A stretch of DNA of 64,000 bases from Spinellus fusiger (taxonomy: Eukaryota; Mucoromycota; Mucoromycetes; Mucorales; Phycomycetaceae): NCBI GenBank assembly GCA_025094145.1, contig JALLLS010000043.1, forward strand, positions 1 through 64,000. Reading direction: 5' to 3'. Shown piece by piece: positions 11,067-23,290 of the stretch. Below the pieces are notes generated by a model. The model did not search any database. It was not told the DNA's origin and saw only the letters and a program-made list of their open reading frames with translations. Every line of letters begins with the position of its first letter. Within the stretch, counting starts at the first letter, position 1. Position numbers and translations under genes: made by a program.

Positions 11067-14000
11067 TTAGCTGTAGGTCGGATCGAGTGCTTTTCGGCGT
11101 TGAATCAAGAAACTCATGCATTCATAAAGTAGATCATGTACACCATAAAGACCTTGGTCATAGAGATACTCTAGAAACTCTGCCCTATATTCCCCAAAGG
11201 ACATCGAAAGTCCACCATTCTATTTTTTCTTCTTCTGGTTATTCTTTATACTATACTATACTATACTATCTCCTTTCCTTTTTACTTACCGCACTCAAAT
11301 CACTCAGAGAAGAAGTAGTGATAGGTTTATGATGTTGAACTAATAAATTACGTTCTTTTAACTATCGTAAAATCTGTCAGTGCCACCATCCAACTAATAC
11401 ATTAGTCATATGCTTGCCTCAGCGAATCGCTTTGAAAACCCTACAAAACATGTAGAATGTGTGATGGAGACTATACACTTCATTTCGTCTCCTCTTTCTT
11501 TACATAGTGCTATAAGTTCATCAATTATATCCCTAAAGACAAGTTTTCAGCTATTCCTCTTTCTTATTTATCTATATTAAGAAAAAGATTACTTACTTGG
11601 GCATCGAGAAACCTCTTGCTACATTATCTGATCGGCTAAATAATGCATTGCGCCACAATGCATTGCACAAGTCCATCACAAACATATTGAAATGTTCAAG
11701 ATGTTCAACTGCATGTATTGGCTTCCAATCGTTTGATGGTTCGTATTGAAATTCAAATGCAAGTTTATATTGGTAGATTATACTACAAGTCCTAGAAACA
11801 GCCATGGGTGAAGTAGAAAAAAAGTGGCGAGTGATGAAAGGTTCTTCAGGTAAAATGATCTCAGGCAGATTATAGCTTGTAGATAAGGTCGAAACCTAAA
11901 GAAGATGGAGTTAGTGCCATAATAACAGAGTACATGTACCTACTAGCTCAAAAAAGGAAAGACTCGAGTGCTGTAAGAGACAATGATCTTCCTCTAGAAC
12001 CAAGCCCATCATGCTTATTTGATCTACATGAGAAGCAAACTCATACATCATTGCGAAATAGTCAACTTCAAGAGATAGATCATCGAATAGCCATATCCTA
12101 TAAGTCAAACATTCATTTAATACCACATATATCTTTTGATATATTCAGTCTTCATACTTGTTATCCATTCCATTGATAAATGCATCATCTCCTCTTCTTT
12201 TTACATGTTGATGCCAGTCTAATAGTGCCCAGTTTTTTAGTAATTCACCATAGCAGTGAACAAGTTGAGCCTACATATTTATGTTTTTCATTAGTTAATC
12301 TTATCTTCCCTTGTATATTCTCTTCTTACCTTCCATCGAATAGGTGATACACAATATAGGCGGTACAGTGGCTTTAGATAAGAAGTATAAAGAGCTATTG
12401 TGTAAACAATGTGAGTACTACCAAACATACAAATATTAGTGCTTATTACCTTTGAATGAAGTAGGCTTAATAAAAGTGATCAGCTCAAATATTTCTTCCT
12501 CAAACTCAACACCATTCCATGTTGCTATATATTCTTCAAGAAAACTTTCAAAAACAGGAAAATGACACTATATTTACACCGATAAAGTCAGTTCATCTAC
12601 TCTAATTGTCGCCATTCTCTTTTTGACATACCTTTGTAAATCGTGTCATTACCAAACACTTTCCTAATAATTGTTTAAATCTCTCTTTTGTTTCTCTGGT
12701 ATGGTTGTTCCATTTCACAAGATCATTTAGTGTATGACTCAACCAGAAACTAATACGTGCAAGTGTAGTAGCTGTTATTATGTTAAAGAAAGAGAGTTAG
12801 TAATTTATAAAGACCAGTGTATAGTAATTACCTTTTGGATGGCAGATCAAAATATGCTGAAGTATCCTGTTATCAAGAATAGAAGCCAGTTGATCAGGCA
12901 ATTCAAGCCTGTCGATATTTTCTGCAAACTCTGTAATATTACTGATTTCTTGTATTGTAGCAGCATTCTAATACATACATATTATTAATACTTTTCTATT
13001 TACACTCTTTTCTAAATATATTTATATGTCTTACTCTCTTTGCCTTTGTTGTTATGATACTAGGAATCAGTTTATTACTGAAATGTTCTTTACGTCGACG
13101 CTTTGTCTATAGATATCCATCCAAAGTCATTAAACGGAGCATGTATAAGATATAGACTTACACCAGGGTTTTTTAAACTTGGCTTATGTAACCCAATTGT
13201 TTCGCCCGACTCTATTTTCTCCCAGTGTCTCCAAATATTTTGAATATATTCTCTTGATGTAGGATCAGGGTGCTAAATAAATCAACAGAGTAAAGATTGG
13301 TGTATAATTATGATGCTGGCTTACTGTAAAGATGAGTTTCGATCTGTATATACTTCGAGGAAGAAGTATATCAGGACTGTATGTTTTAAATGTGAAGATA
13401 AGAGCATAAAGTTCTGGTTCCACCACTGCATCACCAAGAAGCTGAAGTCTATTGAGATTTAACAATAAATATATGAACAGTTTGTTTATCCAACACTCAC
13501 AGGAGTCGAATTCTATACGGCTTTACATGTACGCTTTTTGTCATGTAGTATAGTAGATGACATAGCTGTGGTCTACACCAGGCACATTAGCACTTAATCT
13601 CTTTACAGACTAACAAACCTCAGTTTCTCTATTGTCAAATAATGGAACAAGACAGGATACAGCATCTCAATTTGCTGTGTTGATTCTAGTAAATCATAAA
13701 TAGTGATAACCCATTTCAATAGCCTGTTCTAATATTTTCCATTTAGATTAAACATCAATATACAATTCTATATATATATAGTAAAGAGCAGAAATATATT
13801 ACCATCAAAGCTAAAGGATAAGTACGACCTGATATCTTGCCAAATATCTGAACAACGTGTTTTTCTTGGACATTATCTCTTGGTAACAATAACTGTACGA
13901 GTTTTATCTCTTGCGTATCCACTTTTTTCCTCCATCATATCAACACTGTAAGGGAGTACTGTTACAAGACAATTGCTTAGATCTACCTAATTTACGGCTA

Positions 14001-14373
14001 AAGATCAGATCTAATAGCAATGCAAGCTGTTGTTCTGAGACACCATATTTTGTTATAATAGGAAATAGCCTCTCAAACTTCTCTTTAAAAGTCTTTCGAA
14101 GATTCTTATCAGGAATACCTGGTAGAAACAAAGACATGAGTTTGACATGTCCAAGGTCTAAAAGGGGCATTGTCTACCTGAATTAAAGGTACCAAACTCT
14201 GCCTGCAGGGCTGCATCTACTGCTTCACTGTTCTCAAACACTGGCACATTCTCAGTTAGACTATTATTAATATAGGTTGGTGGTATGTCATGCAGTGAAT
14301 TGTCTTGATGTAAAGTAGATACAACTTCAGGCACCTCATGTTGACTTTCATTAACTGAACATAAAAAGCCCAT
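11067..14373 (-). CDS. Inner-kinetochore protein CENP-I / Mis6
   Basis: Eighteen minus-strand exons give about 762 residues: 14373-14178, 14118-13987, 13909-13803, 13728-13619, 13572-13501, 13448-13325, 13272-13162, 13106-13035, 12967-12832, 12771-12632, 12567-12450, 12394-12330, 12270-12158, 12097-11944, 11895-11597, 11532-11418, 11361-11290, 11219-11067. All phases agree. Family hallmarks are LLKWVITIYDLLE, CHLLYYMTKSVHVKPYRIR, ELPDQLASILDN, ISMMGLVLEEDH with SLSFFELV, SITHSTCFVGFSKRFAE, and a C-terminus FGEYRAEFLEYL. The length matches the family. The Mis6/CENP-I protein belongs to the constitutive centromere network that links centromeric nucleosomes to the outer kinetochore. The intron between 11418 and 11361 begins GC (GAG/GCAAGC). 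The acceptor of exon 3 is the least certain splice choice. The start is the first ATG with a long exon; a divergent ATG lies 100 bp upstream. Confidence 0.88.
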
Positions 14374-15129
14374 TGTTTATAGCAGCCAGTGACATTATTG
14401 AAAGGAATCAAGGAGAGATAGAAGTAAAATATTAAAAAAAGCAAATAAAACAGACAGCCCAAAAAACAAACGAACATGAGTGTATTGAAAAGGGGTCACT
14501 TTGATCAGTCAGAGGTAAGCTCATGAGATAGATGAACTAGTACTTTACATAAAATGTGCTGTGGTGTCGTCTTAGAGAATAGACTCTACGGAAAAGTAAG
14601 TCACACAATTGATACAGGCATCTAACCTAAAATTAGACTATTTTGAAATTAAAATGAGGTTGTAATCTTACTATAGACAAATGTTTAAATGATGTGTAGA
14701 TGAAAGCAGTCGTAAGGTGCAACCTTGTCTTATTATTTAATGTAAAGTGAATTATGTTTATTATTATAAACAAGTGTGTTTTTCCACTCTAGAGTCATTC
14801 TAATATTGGTAGTACTCAATTGAATAGGATACATTAGTAAGCTTCTTTTTATACATAAGTCCAAATCTATCCTTCATAAAACCTGCGTTTTTCATGGACA
14901 TACTATTAGCATATGACCTTGCTCTTTTATCATATCTGATGATGATTCCACCAATAGATTATCTTTATTCTCATTGTCTTTGCACTTTTTATTTTACCTA
15001 ATATTTTATATTATCCTATTAGAAGAAGAAACATTAGAAGTAAATAAATACACTACACTATTAATGTTTACATACGTTATTGTTTCTACCTATCTTTTGA
15101 TTTCACAAGAAGTTGAAAGAATACTGTCC
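14374..15129. other. Intergenic; possible divergent gene start at 14476
   Basis: Contains the CENP-I promoter. On the plus strand an ATG at 14476 opens 13 codons (MSVLKRGHFDQSE) that end at a good GTAAGC donor, and a second in-frame exon of seven codons can be proposed near 14577. After that no frame continues. It could be the remains of a divergently transcribed gene. Support is weak. Confidence 0.25.
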
Positions 15130-16010
15130 ATGTGCTTCCTATGCACGTATTCAATGAACGAATGCTCAGCAAATAGCCATTTATGAAAGTACCAAGATTC
15201 ATATTGCCTACATGAACAGCTTAACCCTTCTCTTTGGAGATCGTTTTGAAATATTTCTAAACAAATTTCTACAAAAAAAAAGAACTCACAAGCTACCTCT
15301 TGACATAAACAATAACTGTTCTTATAGATTTCTTGGAGGACATGGCTTTGGTTTGAATTAAAAACCCTTTTTAAATGTTTACTCAGAGAGTTACAAGTCT
15401 GCAAAGGGCTCTATTTACTACAACACCAAGTCAATCCCACAGCAATATATGTATATGTTTTACATGTTGGCAAAGATAGGTGAAGAAAACAGTACAAAGT
15501 TGTTCAACTGATTCCTACTGTAAAAAAAAGAAGGCTTTATCCTTTGATACATGACATTAAATGCCAAGATGTTGGACGATGATATATATATTAAAAAAAA
15601 GGAGAAATAACTTTACTAGAAACAATGCCAATCTTTGGAGCAGTGTCGATAGTCTGAACTTTGAATCTATTAAATATCAACATACTAAGACAATGAGGTT
15701 TGAAGGAACCATTGAATTAGTACTGCAAGATATTGCTGGCATTCAGGAAAATGAAGTATCCAAGTAAAATTAATTGACAGCCTATCTGACAAGGAGTTAA
15801 TCAATAGCTTGAAGAGAAAATTCAAGGATGCTGATCTAGTCTTAAGTGATTGGTCTTCTATGAATGTGAAATTATGAGACAAAAAGAAAAGAAATGGAAT
15901 GCGATATATACTGCAGTGCTTAATTCTAGTCATATTATAACTTTGCTTAGAGAAAAAGGTATCTGTCCTGACTGATTCATGCACTAAAATCAAGAAGCTC
16001 AAAGTATGAG
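15130..16010 (+). pseudogene. Fanzor/TnpB-like nuclease relic, plus-strand copy
   Basis: Two separated coding patches share a family with the minus-strand gene at 18.0-19.0 kb. The first, around 15150-15330, reads QIAIYESTKIHIAYMN ... FGDRFEIFLNKFLQKK; the other copy has QIAMYESRKINTAYLN ... FGNKLCMLLNILLKK. The second, around 15770-15880, reads DKELINSLKRKFKDADLVL followed by SDWSSMN, which by comparison with remembered Mucoromycota relatives is the central RuvC-like segment. Stops and frame changes lie between and after, and no zinc ribbon or final RuvC motif is seen. The termini of the TIR element were not found here. The family assignment rests on the comparison with 62.9-63.5 kb. Confidence 0.45.
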
Positions 16011-17793
16011 AGGCAACTATACTATATAAAATCTATATTATTATTAAGAATTAATTAACTGGTAATAACAACAAGTATGTGATCTCTTATTTCTCTCTCT
16101 CATTACTAATTTATAAAAGTTTCCAAATCTTTTAATTGTATGTTGAAAGACATTATAAACTTAAGGGTATACATAATCAGATCAAATTATTGCAAATTGT
16201 ATTGAAATAGTGTATATACACATTTAATTTAACTGCCTTTATTCATATGAGAGTAGACGTTATTCTATTGTGTATGTGTATGTGTGAATGTAAAAACATT
16301 CACACAATCAAAGACTTGCCTGATTTTACAGAATCTGACACTGCTGATCTAGTTGTTGTGTTACACCCAAAGTTATTCAATAAGGATTGATCTCATCTGA
16401 GTATTTAGAGTTGTAAAAGGACATTTATTGCTTTTAGGTTTTTCCTTAATAATATTCATCTATCTTTTCTGTATCAATTTCTTATTATATAAAAAAAGAA
16501 AGTCAACTAAATTATTTAATTTTCTTTTGATTCTTTCAATTCTTTTGAGTCCGAGTTCTTTTGAGCCTTTTGTTTATCTAAATTGTTTCATTATGCAATA
16601 ATAGCTCAATCAGTAGACCCACGTATGCACACAGCACATACTTATAAAATAAAATAAAATACTGACTGTAAAGATAATGTGCCAAGTTAACCATGGAGTT
16701 GTCTATTGGCAGCATGATTCTTATCTTAAAAACTAGATATATCAGACAATATTACTAAGATTAATATGATCAATATACACTGCGAGAACACTACACTTTC
16801 TATAGAAGAATAAATATACTATATTTTTAAGTCGTCTTTGTTGAAATCAAACAGGTTATCTAAATGCCTATCGCTTAAAAAATAATGAAGATAATCCATG
16901 GCAAGAGTTCTTAGATAATTCTATTAATATAAAACAGGCATAAGCTCCATACCACTCTGGGTAGAGTCTTTAGTCAAATAGGACATTCTATTTATAAACA
17001 AAGGAATCATTTCAAGTAAGAACAATTACATTAAATTTCAAGAGATATTTCTTAGCTATCTTATCACATATAATAATTATGTAGTTTTTTTTTTAAATAA
17101 AATACAAATAAAATAAAATAAAATAAAATAGGACAAAAAAGACTCGTTATAGTTTTGGCGTTATTACTATTTTGTTTCACCAAAATAGAGTTTAGGTTAT
17201 TAGCCATTTAGTCGTTTTTTATTGAGGCCCAAGAAAAGAAACTCAGCACTCACTTATACGAGGCCAAAACCAGTTACCAAAAAGATGTTACTAATGCCGT
17301 AGACCGGGTTAAGGTTTTTTTTTCTATCAAACCCTAGTTTTGGGAGTCATCTTTGCCCTACTTGTACCCCTACTTTGGTTCATTGTCACCATATATTAAT
17401 GCCTCGATAAGCATTTATTATATTATATTATAGTCAGAGATTGGGTCTAACTATATTACCATAATTATCATCATTGCTATTAGTTTAGATAACAGTGATG
17501 ATTAAATGATCTTATTGGTCATTCAATACAAAACGTTGGCTACTTATTATATTTTTATTATTAATAATAGGAAATAAACCAGACTTTTTTATTTTATTTT
17601 AGAAAGGCTATAATAGAAAATAGTTTTTTTTTAGTATATGATATATTTATTTATTTATCTCCCTATTTTTATTAAAAATATTAGTAAGAAAGCACTACAT
17701 TATGACTTTATCACTTACCAAAATTGAAAACATCTTTTTTGATCTTTTCTCTTTTTTCCTAATTAGAAATATACAAAAATTCATCGGTAGAAA
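16011..17793. other. Gene desert
   Basis: Very AT-rich. Contains an (AAAAT)n run near 17098-17131 and T-tracts. No gene, RNA or mobile-element end was recognised. Confidence 0.4.
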
Positions 17794-18050
17794 TATACAC
17801 ACCTAAAAGATTTTTAGGATATAAAAGTAGACACATAGAATAAAATCACACTTATTATGATTGGCTAATGTGTTATAAAATAAGCCTTTTTGCTGTGTAA
17901 ATAAACTGTTTCAGACTCTATATGCTTATTTTAGCATTAACAACACTATTTTCACAAAGTATTGGTGCATTTTTGAGAAATAAAAATTGTAGACAAAACG
18001 CATTATTGTTCAAAAAGACTTATGTGTATCTTAGTTTAGTGCAGCGATAA

Positions 18051-18957
18051 CTACACCAGATTCTTTTTTGATGTTTTGGTAGGTCGACTACTACTAGCTA
18101 ACCGTTTGTCTAATTGTTGTTGGTTAATAAAACTCGAAGGCTTTATTCTACGAAATGGGATTAAGCTATTGACATTCTGGTTTTCCACAGCAGGAGTATC
18201 TTCATTTGAACAATAGTTATGCGATACTGGGGTGACTCTAGCTCTCTCTTCGATGTATCTTGTAAACTTTTCACAATTGACTGTTGAAGATTTATGACCT
18301 GACAAATATAATTCAGCTGCTTTCACTGAATCAGGCTTCAAGTTCTCATGAAGTTTCCTGAACTTTATTGACTTGTTTTCAATAGCACTTTGATTGCTAG
18401 TGTATCGGTGTGTTATTTTGTTTTCTACAGTGCTATATTCATGCATTCAATAAAGTAAATCACAACAACCAAGGTAAATCAACACACACTTGCCAATACT
18501 AGCTGCTAAATCTTCTTCCAGACGAAATGACTGTTTTGATTCTACTGCATTGTTCAATAAAATCCTTTACTGCAGCTGATACTTCCATCTTTGTGGTACC
18601 TTTCTTCTTTATTTCATCTTTCGCTGTCTTTATTCATTCATTCTTCTTCAAAAGAATGTTTAATAACATGCACAACTTGTTTCCAAAGTTTAATGAGACA
18701 CCATTGAGGTACGCTGTGTTTATTTTCCTTGATTCATACATGGCTATTTGATAGGCATACTTTAAACTGATTGGCTCATATAGACTGTGTTGAAAGTATA
18801 TGTCTCGATAGCTGTTAATAATTTCTCGTTTGGTTCTTGACTTTGAGTAATTTGCTTGTTTATTTGGATTGTAACTCTGAAGAAGCGACAAAAAGACTTC
18901 AATGTAAAAATCAACATCGGCAAAATCCTCCAGAGCAAAATCAGGGTTATTTCCCAA
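18051..18957 (-). pseudogene. Fanzor/TnpB-like nuclease relic in element 1
   Basis: Three minus-strand coding patches: 18957-18634 (108 codons, with YAYQIAMYESRKINTAYLNG and FGNKLCMLLNILLKK); about 18610-18500 in another frame (MEVSAAVKDFIEQ); and 18446-18051 (FRKLHENLKPDSVKAAEL, RYIEERARV, LIPFRRIKPSSFINQQQLDK). The final stretch ends in a Ser/Lys-rich tail. The patches resemble the N-terminal and middle parts of a Mucoromycota protein family whose C-termini carry a zinc ribbon and an NRDxNA RuvC motif; that comparison is from memory. The C-terminal half is absent and a frameshift separates the first two patches. Its 3' end faces the left terminus 250 bp away. A shorter relative lies at 50992-51318. 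Confidence 0.5.
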
Positions 18958-19352
18958 TTCTTGAATGAGTATTTACTTTAGAAAAGCAAATGTATGCATT
19001 ACAAGAATATGAACAGTAGATACAAGTGTATTAAACGGCAAAAAATACTGCGGTTTCCATCTAATACCAATGATTCAATCCGTGATTTAAAAACTAAGTT
19101 GTGCTAAAGTGTAAATTTTGCATTTCTATCAATGGAAACTGTGAATCCCACGGACACCTACGGGCTTTTCATGCACATGTATATATTTAATGTTATAGAT
19201 ATAAAGAAAAGTGTAATGTCGAAGAGAAAAATGTTTTAGATAATTTGAGTTTGCCAACTATGAACAGACCCAATACTATATAAAACAACAAACAACATAA
19301 GCTGCTTGTAACTTCATGGATTTAGTAGTGTATTTTTTTATTAGTCAACAAG

Positions 19353-19801
19353 CTTGATGTTAATAGTGTTGATCGGAGTGGGATCACCGCTACTTCCTCA
19401 GATTCAGTGATAAACTCTCGGTCATCATCTGAATTATCTTATTCTACACAGAAGATTGTAGTGATGGCAGGAGAAGGTATCTGAACAATAACAGTTAGGC
19501 ATAACTAGTTTTAATCTTGTTATGTTATGCCCTTGTGTCTATGATAAATACCTAAAAGACTCAGCCATAAGGCTATTCAAATCAGAGAATGGGCAACATT
19601 ACTTCTAGACTTGAAATTAATCTTACATGTTGTGGGTAGCGGTGTGTGCTTTCATTTTTGTTTTATTTTGAATGTCTTTTTGCATATGTTGCAGGCGGGG
19701 ATTTCATTCTTCTTGAGGTTGATGATAGAGAAAGACATGATAAACGAGATTTCAATATAAGATTAGAAAGAGAGTGGGTTGTTTGGCTTGATAAATTATA
19801 G
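19353..19801 (+). CDS. Short spliced frame inside element 1, function unknown
   Basis: Two open stretches join across a GT-AG intron (donor at 19477, acceptor ...gttgcag at 19695). The product is Ser-rich (SGITATSSDSVINSRSSSEL), then MAGEGGDFILLEVDDRERHD, and ends VVWLDKL at a TAG. No start codon is secure and nothing is recognised. It could be the start of a second gene of the element, a lost N-terminus of the gene that begins at 20134, or noise. Confidence 0.25.
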
Positions 19802-20019
19802 GAAGATGTAAGACTAAAGTATATATCTCACCAGAATGAAGCTATCTTTTATTCTTTGGTCTTGTTATTTTTTTTTTATTTCTCACAAAAACTATTAACT
19901 TGATACTTAACTAATTGTCAAGATGAGCATAACTGAGCAAGGCAATGTACTATTATTAACAAAGCAAAATAATAGAAGAAAGTTGTAGACACCACCAAAG
20001 AATATCATAATTTAGATAC

Positions 20020-20132
20020 TTGCAAACCTTTTGATTTTAATCCTCTTTCTATAAAAGAGAATGATATGGTATTGACTTAACAGAAAGGTAATGTTGCCAC
20101 TTAAAAGTCAAAAAGATTTCCTGGTGTGTATA
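20020..20132 (+). promoter_or_regulatory. Conserved promoter-like block at the right end of element 1
   Basis: GCAAACCTTTTGATTTTAA followed about 20 bases later by TATAAAAG and 70 bases later by the terminal GGTGTGTA. The same order occurs at 52218-52329 and, inverted, at 8538-8650. The TATA-like box points to the right, out of the element and toward the gene at 20.1-22.2 kb. Promoter activity is an inference. Confidence 0.35.
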
Positions 20133-20133
20133 A

Positions 20134-22247
20134 AAAAGCCTATGTAATAATCCATTTACTTTATCTTTCTACTGTTGTATTCAAAATCATCTTATAACTG
20201 ACATCATAGAGCACAAAAGACTTGAGAACGCAAAAAGAACACCAGTATGGTAAGTCATTTAACTTTAATGAATTGCGAAAGAGAGAGAAAACTAATAGTT
20301 TTCAAGGTCTGCTACTGAATGGTTGCTGAAAAACTATAAAACTACGAATGGCCTACCAGGATTCTACAAAGAAGGACGTTATAATATTTCAATGAAACAA
20401 ATTGCGGAAGAAGACTATATATATGCTGTAGATGAAGGATGCTCTAGTGCCAACATAGACTTTCAGGCTTGGTCTCGAAATATGAAACGAAACCAATACA
20501 TGGTAAAGACACTTAACTGAATGCATTCAACAGATCATATAAAATAGGGTCTTGCTAATATTGTATTTTCGGAAAATTTATCAGGCAATTAGCCTTTTAG
20601 ATACGCAGGAATATTGGAGACAACGATCTGAGCAAGATAGCAAGGAGGCTCAACGAGATCGTTTGAACAACTTGCCTGTTACTGCTTCTTCTTTTTATGT
20701 CTCAAGCGAATCACATATATCAAAGAAGTATAAGACAAGCGTAATGTTTTGATAAACCAATTTAGCTTTGTTAATCATTTTCTAAGCAGCACATTAATCT
20801 TTCTTTATTTAATCTTTTCTTTAGTATATTGCCAAAGATTCTTTATATATTGAAGGACTTAGAGACTCTATTGGAACAGTAATTGGAAATTATAGTCGAA
20901 GAATTAAACCATGTTCATACAAATCATCCTACTTTAAGACGTAAGTGTAAAACTTTAGTGATTGTTTATATCAATATCTTATTGAATCAATTAAATTATA
21001 GGCTTGGAATGAATAATATTATTGATCTGACAGACTCTTCCTATGGTTCCCATATGGCAGAATTCGAGCCTGTTGACCGAGAAAAAGTATATGCACTATT
21101 AAGTTCAGATAGTAGCTCTTCTTTACCTATTTATAACTGCGAACCGTATGAAGCTGTTATATATAAGGTCAGTGGCCCCTTCCCCTCTCTTTTTTTATTT
21201 TATTGAATTTCCAAAATAAACAGTTAAAAGTATTTTCTTCTTTATATTTGTAGTATAAGGCAGAAGAAGACCATAATAGGTTCTGCAGAAAAGTACTACA
21301 AGACATTAGGAACATCAAAGCTACTGACGAGGCAATAAAGAAAGGTTACATGCAAATGTAAGTTTAATGTTTGATTTCTAGATAATGTTAAATCTATTAA
21401 ACTCTTTTGATTTAGTCTTGAAACAATGTATTACGATTCATACTTGTACAATGGCAAGGAGAATAATAGTGAAAGAGATTATATTATTAAGTTGCATGGA
21501 CCAATTATGGAAGCAGTATTCAGAGGAAGTGGTTGCCAATTAAGATGGTAGTTATTTTTTGTCTTCACATTTTTATTGAAAATACAGAATAATGATTTTA
21601 TTTTTGATAATAGGGGGGACACACAATCCCCAGTCTGTAGCTCAAGAAACAATCATTGCAGATTAGACTTAAGAGTCACATCAAAAGAAAAAACAAACCA
21701 AGCAGCGGATATTAGTCTAGCAGAATACACTAGAAGTTCTTATGAAAGCAAATACTTTAAGGACAAGAAGAAGTTAGTTATTGCAAGTCAAACACATTTA
21801 AAAGAACATTTGAAAGACAGCAGCATGAGCCTTGCAGAAGCAAAAAGAGTGACTGTACCATTTATATTGACGATGGGCCTTGAATCTGAGATGTTTATAA
21901 TTCATTTAGTTGACATGGACTGGCTCGTGTTGAAAAAGGTTGGTGATGTGGACATTCCAATGTGTGTTGAGGAGGTAAAAGCCGGTGCTATTGGATTATA
22001 TTTATGTGGGTTAAAAGGATTCAAGGTATGCATGTCAACCAAGCTTTATATTTTTGTTTAAGTATTAACAAATGCTTTCAATATATAGAATATTTGTATG
22101 AACCTAGGTGACAAAAGAAAATCAATGGGACAAAGAAAAGAAAACATGAGAAGATTTAGTGTCCAAAAGAAGCAAGATTGTATGGAATTTATAAAGAAAA
22201 AAAAATTCATTGATAATTATAGCGACTCCGAAAAAGACAACAATTGA
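20134..22247 (+). CDS. Multi-exon protein of a Mucoromycota-type family, function unknown; no start codon found
   Basis: At least eight GT-AG introns join a long frame of about 560 residues. Exons cover roughly 20134-20264, 20308-20501, 20582-20740, 20825-20940, 21001-21168, 21254-21358, 21415-21549, 21615-22025 and 22089-22247. Visible features are WSATEWLLKN, DLTDSSYGSHMAEFEPVDRE, WGDTQSPVCSS, CRLDLRVTSKEK, an LAEYTRSSYESKYFKDKKKL segment and VPFILTMGLESEMFIIHLVD, ending in a Lys-rich tail. The DLRV...KLVIAS region resembles a widespread Mucoromycota family that I know only as hypothetical proteins. A PD-(D/E)XK-like fold is a guess. The frame is open right up to the terminus of element 1 but has no ATG, so the 5' end may have been lost to the insertion or lie upstream across it. 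The exons themselves contain no stops. Confidence 0.55.
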
Positions 22248-23290
22248 TAGTAATACAAAAATACATTATCATGTACATTTTCAATCATGCTGTGATATTA
22301 GAGAATAAAATTATTTGAAAATTAAAGTACCTATAGAATGAGTCTCCTTGTAATCCTTTTAATAACAAAGTAAGGGGAGAATCATGACAAAAGAATTTGT
22401 TTAATATCAAAAATAGAGAAGGGTTTTTATCCAATCATAGCTGTTAATCTATATCTGAATCTTGTGAATTAGATATATAATGAATTACCATTATAGATGT
22501 TGAGAATAGTGATTAACTATATAAATTAAATAAATTAATATACATTATACAATTTTTTAATGTTTATATAAAACTATAAAGATACCTCAGTCTACAATAT
22601 ATTTGCATATTCATTGTAGACAAAATTAGATTATATAAACAAATTTATTTTCATAAACAGTATTTCTTGTGAATATAATTTCTCTCATAATTAAAAATAT
22701 TTATAAAAACTATTAATGTTATAATATATTCATATATGATGCTTTGTATATCCATAGTTAGGTAGACAATATATCCTTTTAAAACACAAGTATTTCTAGT
22801 ATATATTGAGAGACAACTCAACTTAATAGAATAATTATATTTAATATAAAACTCATACTATTTTAAACAGTGTATTACTTTCTAAACAACATTATTTTTT
22901 CTAAATTAGTTGTATTTTTTAAATTATTATTTTATTTAAAACTTTTCTTATTTTATAATCAACACATTTATTAATATATAAAATACTATTGATTAACAAT
23001 ATATATGTACAGAAAAAAAGATTATTTCTTTATGATAAAATTAAAATAATATTAGACACTTATCATAGAAAATTAGACCATTCAATAAATGGTGTCTAGC
23101 TAATGTTAAATTTTATATTTCTATTTTATAGACTTATCATTATAATAATATTTTATTGGTTAGCTGAATATCCTATTAATTTCATATTTAAATATTTTAA
23201 GTATAATATAAAATATTATAGATTAATTGAATTTGCAGTAAAATATAAAAAAAAAGTTTTATTAATATGAATAAAGAAAAGCAAATTTTA
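22248..23290. other. Extremely AT-rich spacer
   Basis: No coding frames. A short inverted repeat (attagacac ... gtgtctagctaat, near 23052-23106) lies left of the decayed transposase and may belong to it. Nothing else was recognised. Confidence 0.35.

Larger units (their letters stand above)
17794..20132. mobile_element. TIR element 1 with Fanzor-like gene
   Basis: Bounded by TATACACACC at 17794-17803 and its inverse GGTGTGTATA at 20123-20132. Inside each end similarity continues for about a dozen bases (TAAAAGATTTTT against AGGAAATCTTTTT). Element 2 at 50831-52329 matches it along both flanks, and the left end also matches element 3 at 62699 (both continue into TTTAGGATATAAAAG). A TA dinucleotide at both edges could be a target duplication or part of the repeat. 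Contents are a broken minus-strand nuclease-like gene, a short plus-strand spliced frame, and near the right end a TATAAAAG box pointing outward. No transposase was recognised inside. Confidence 0.65.
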
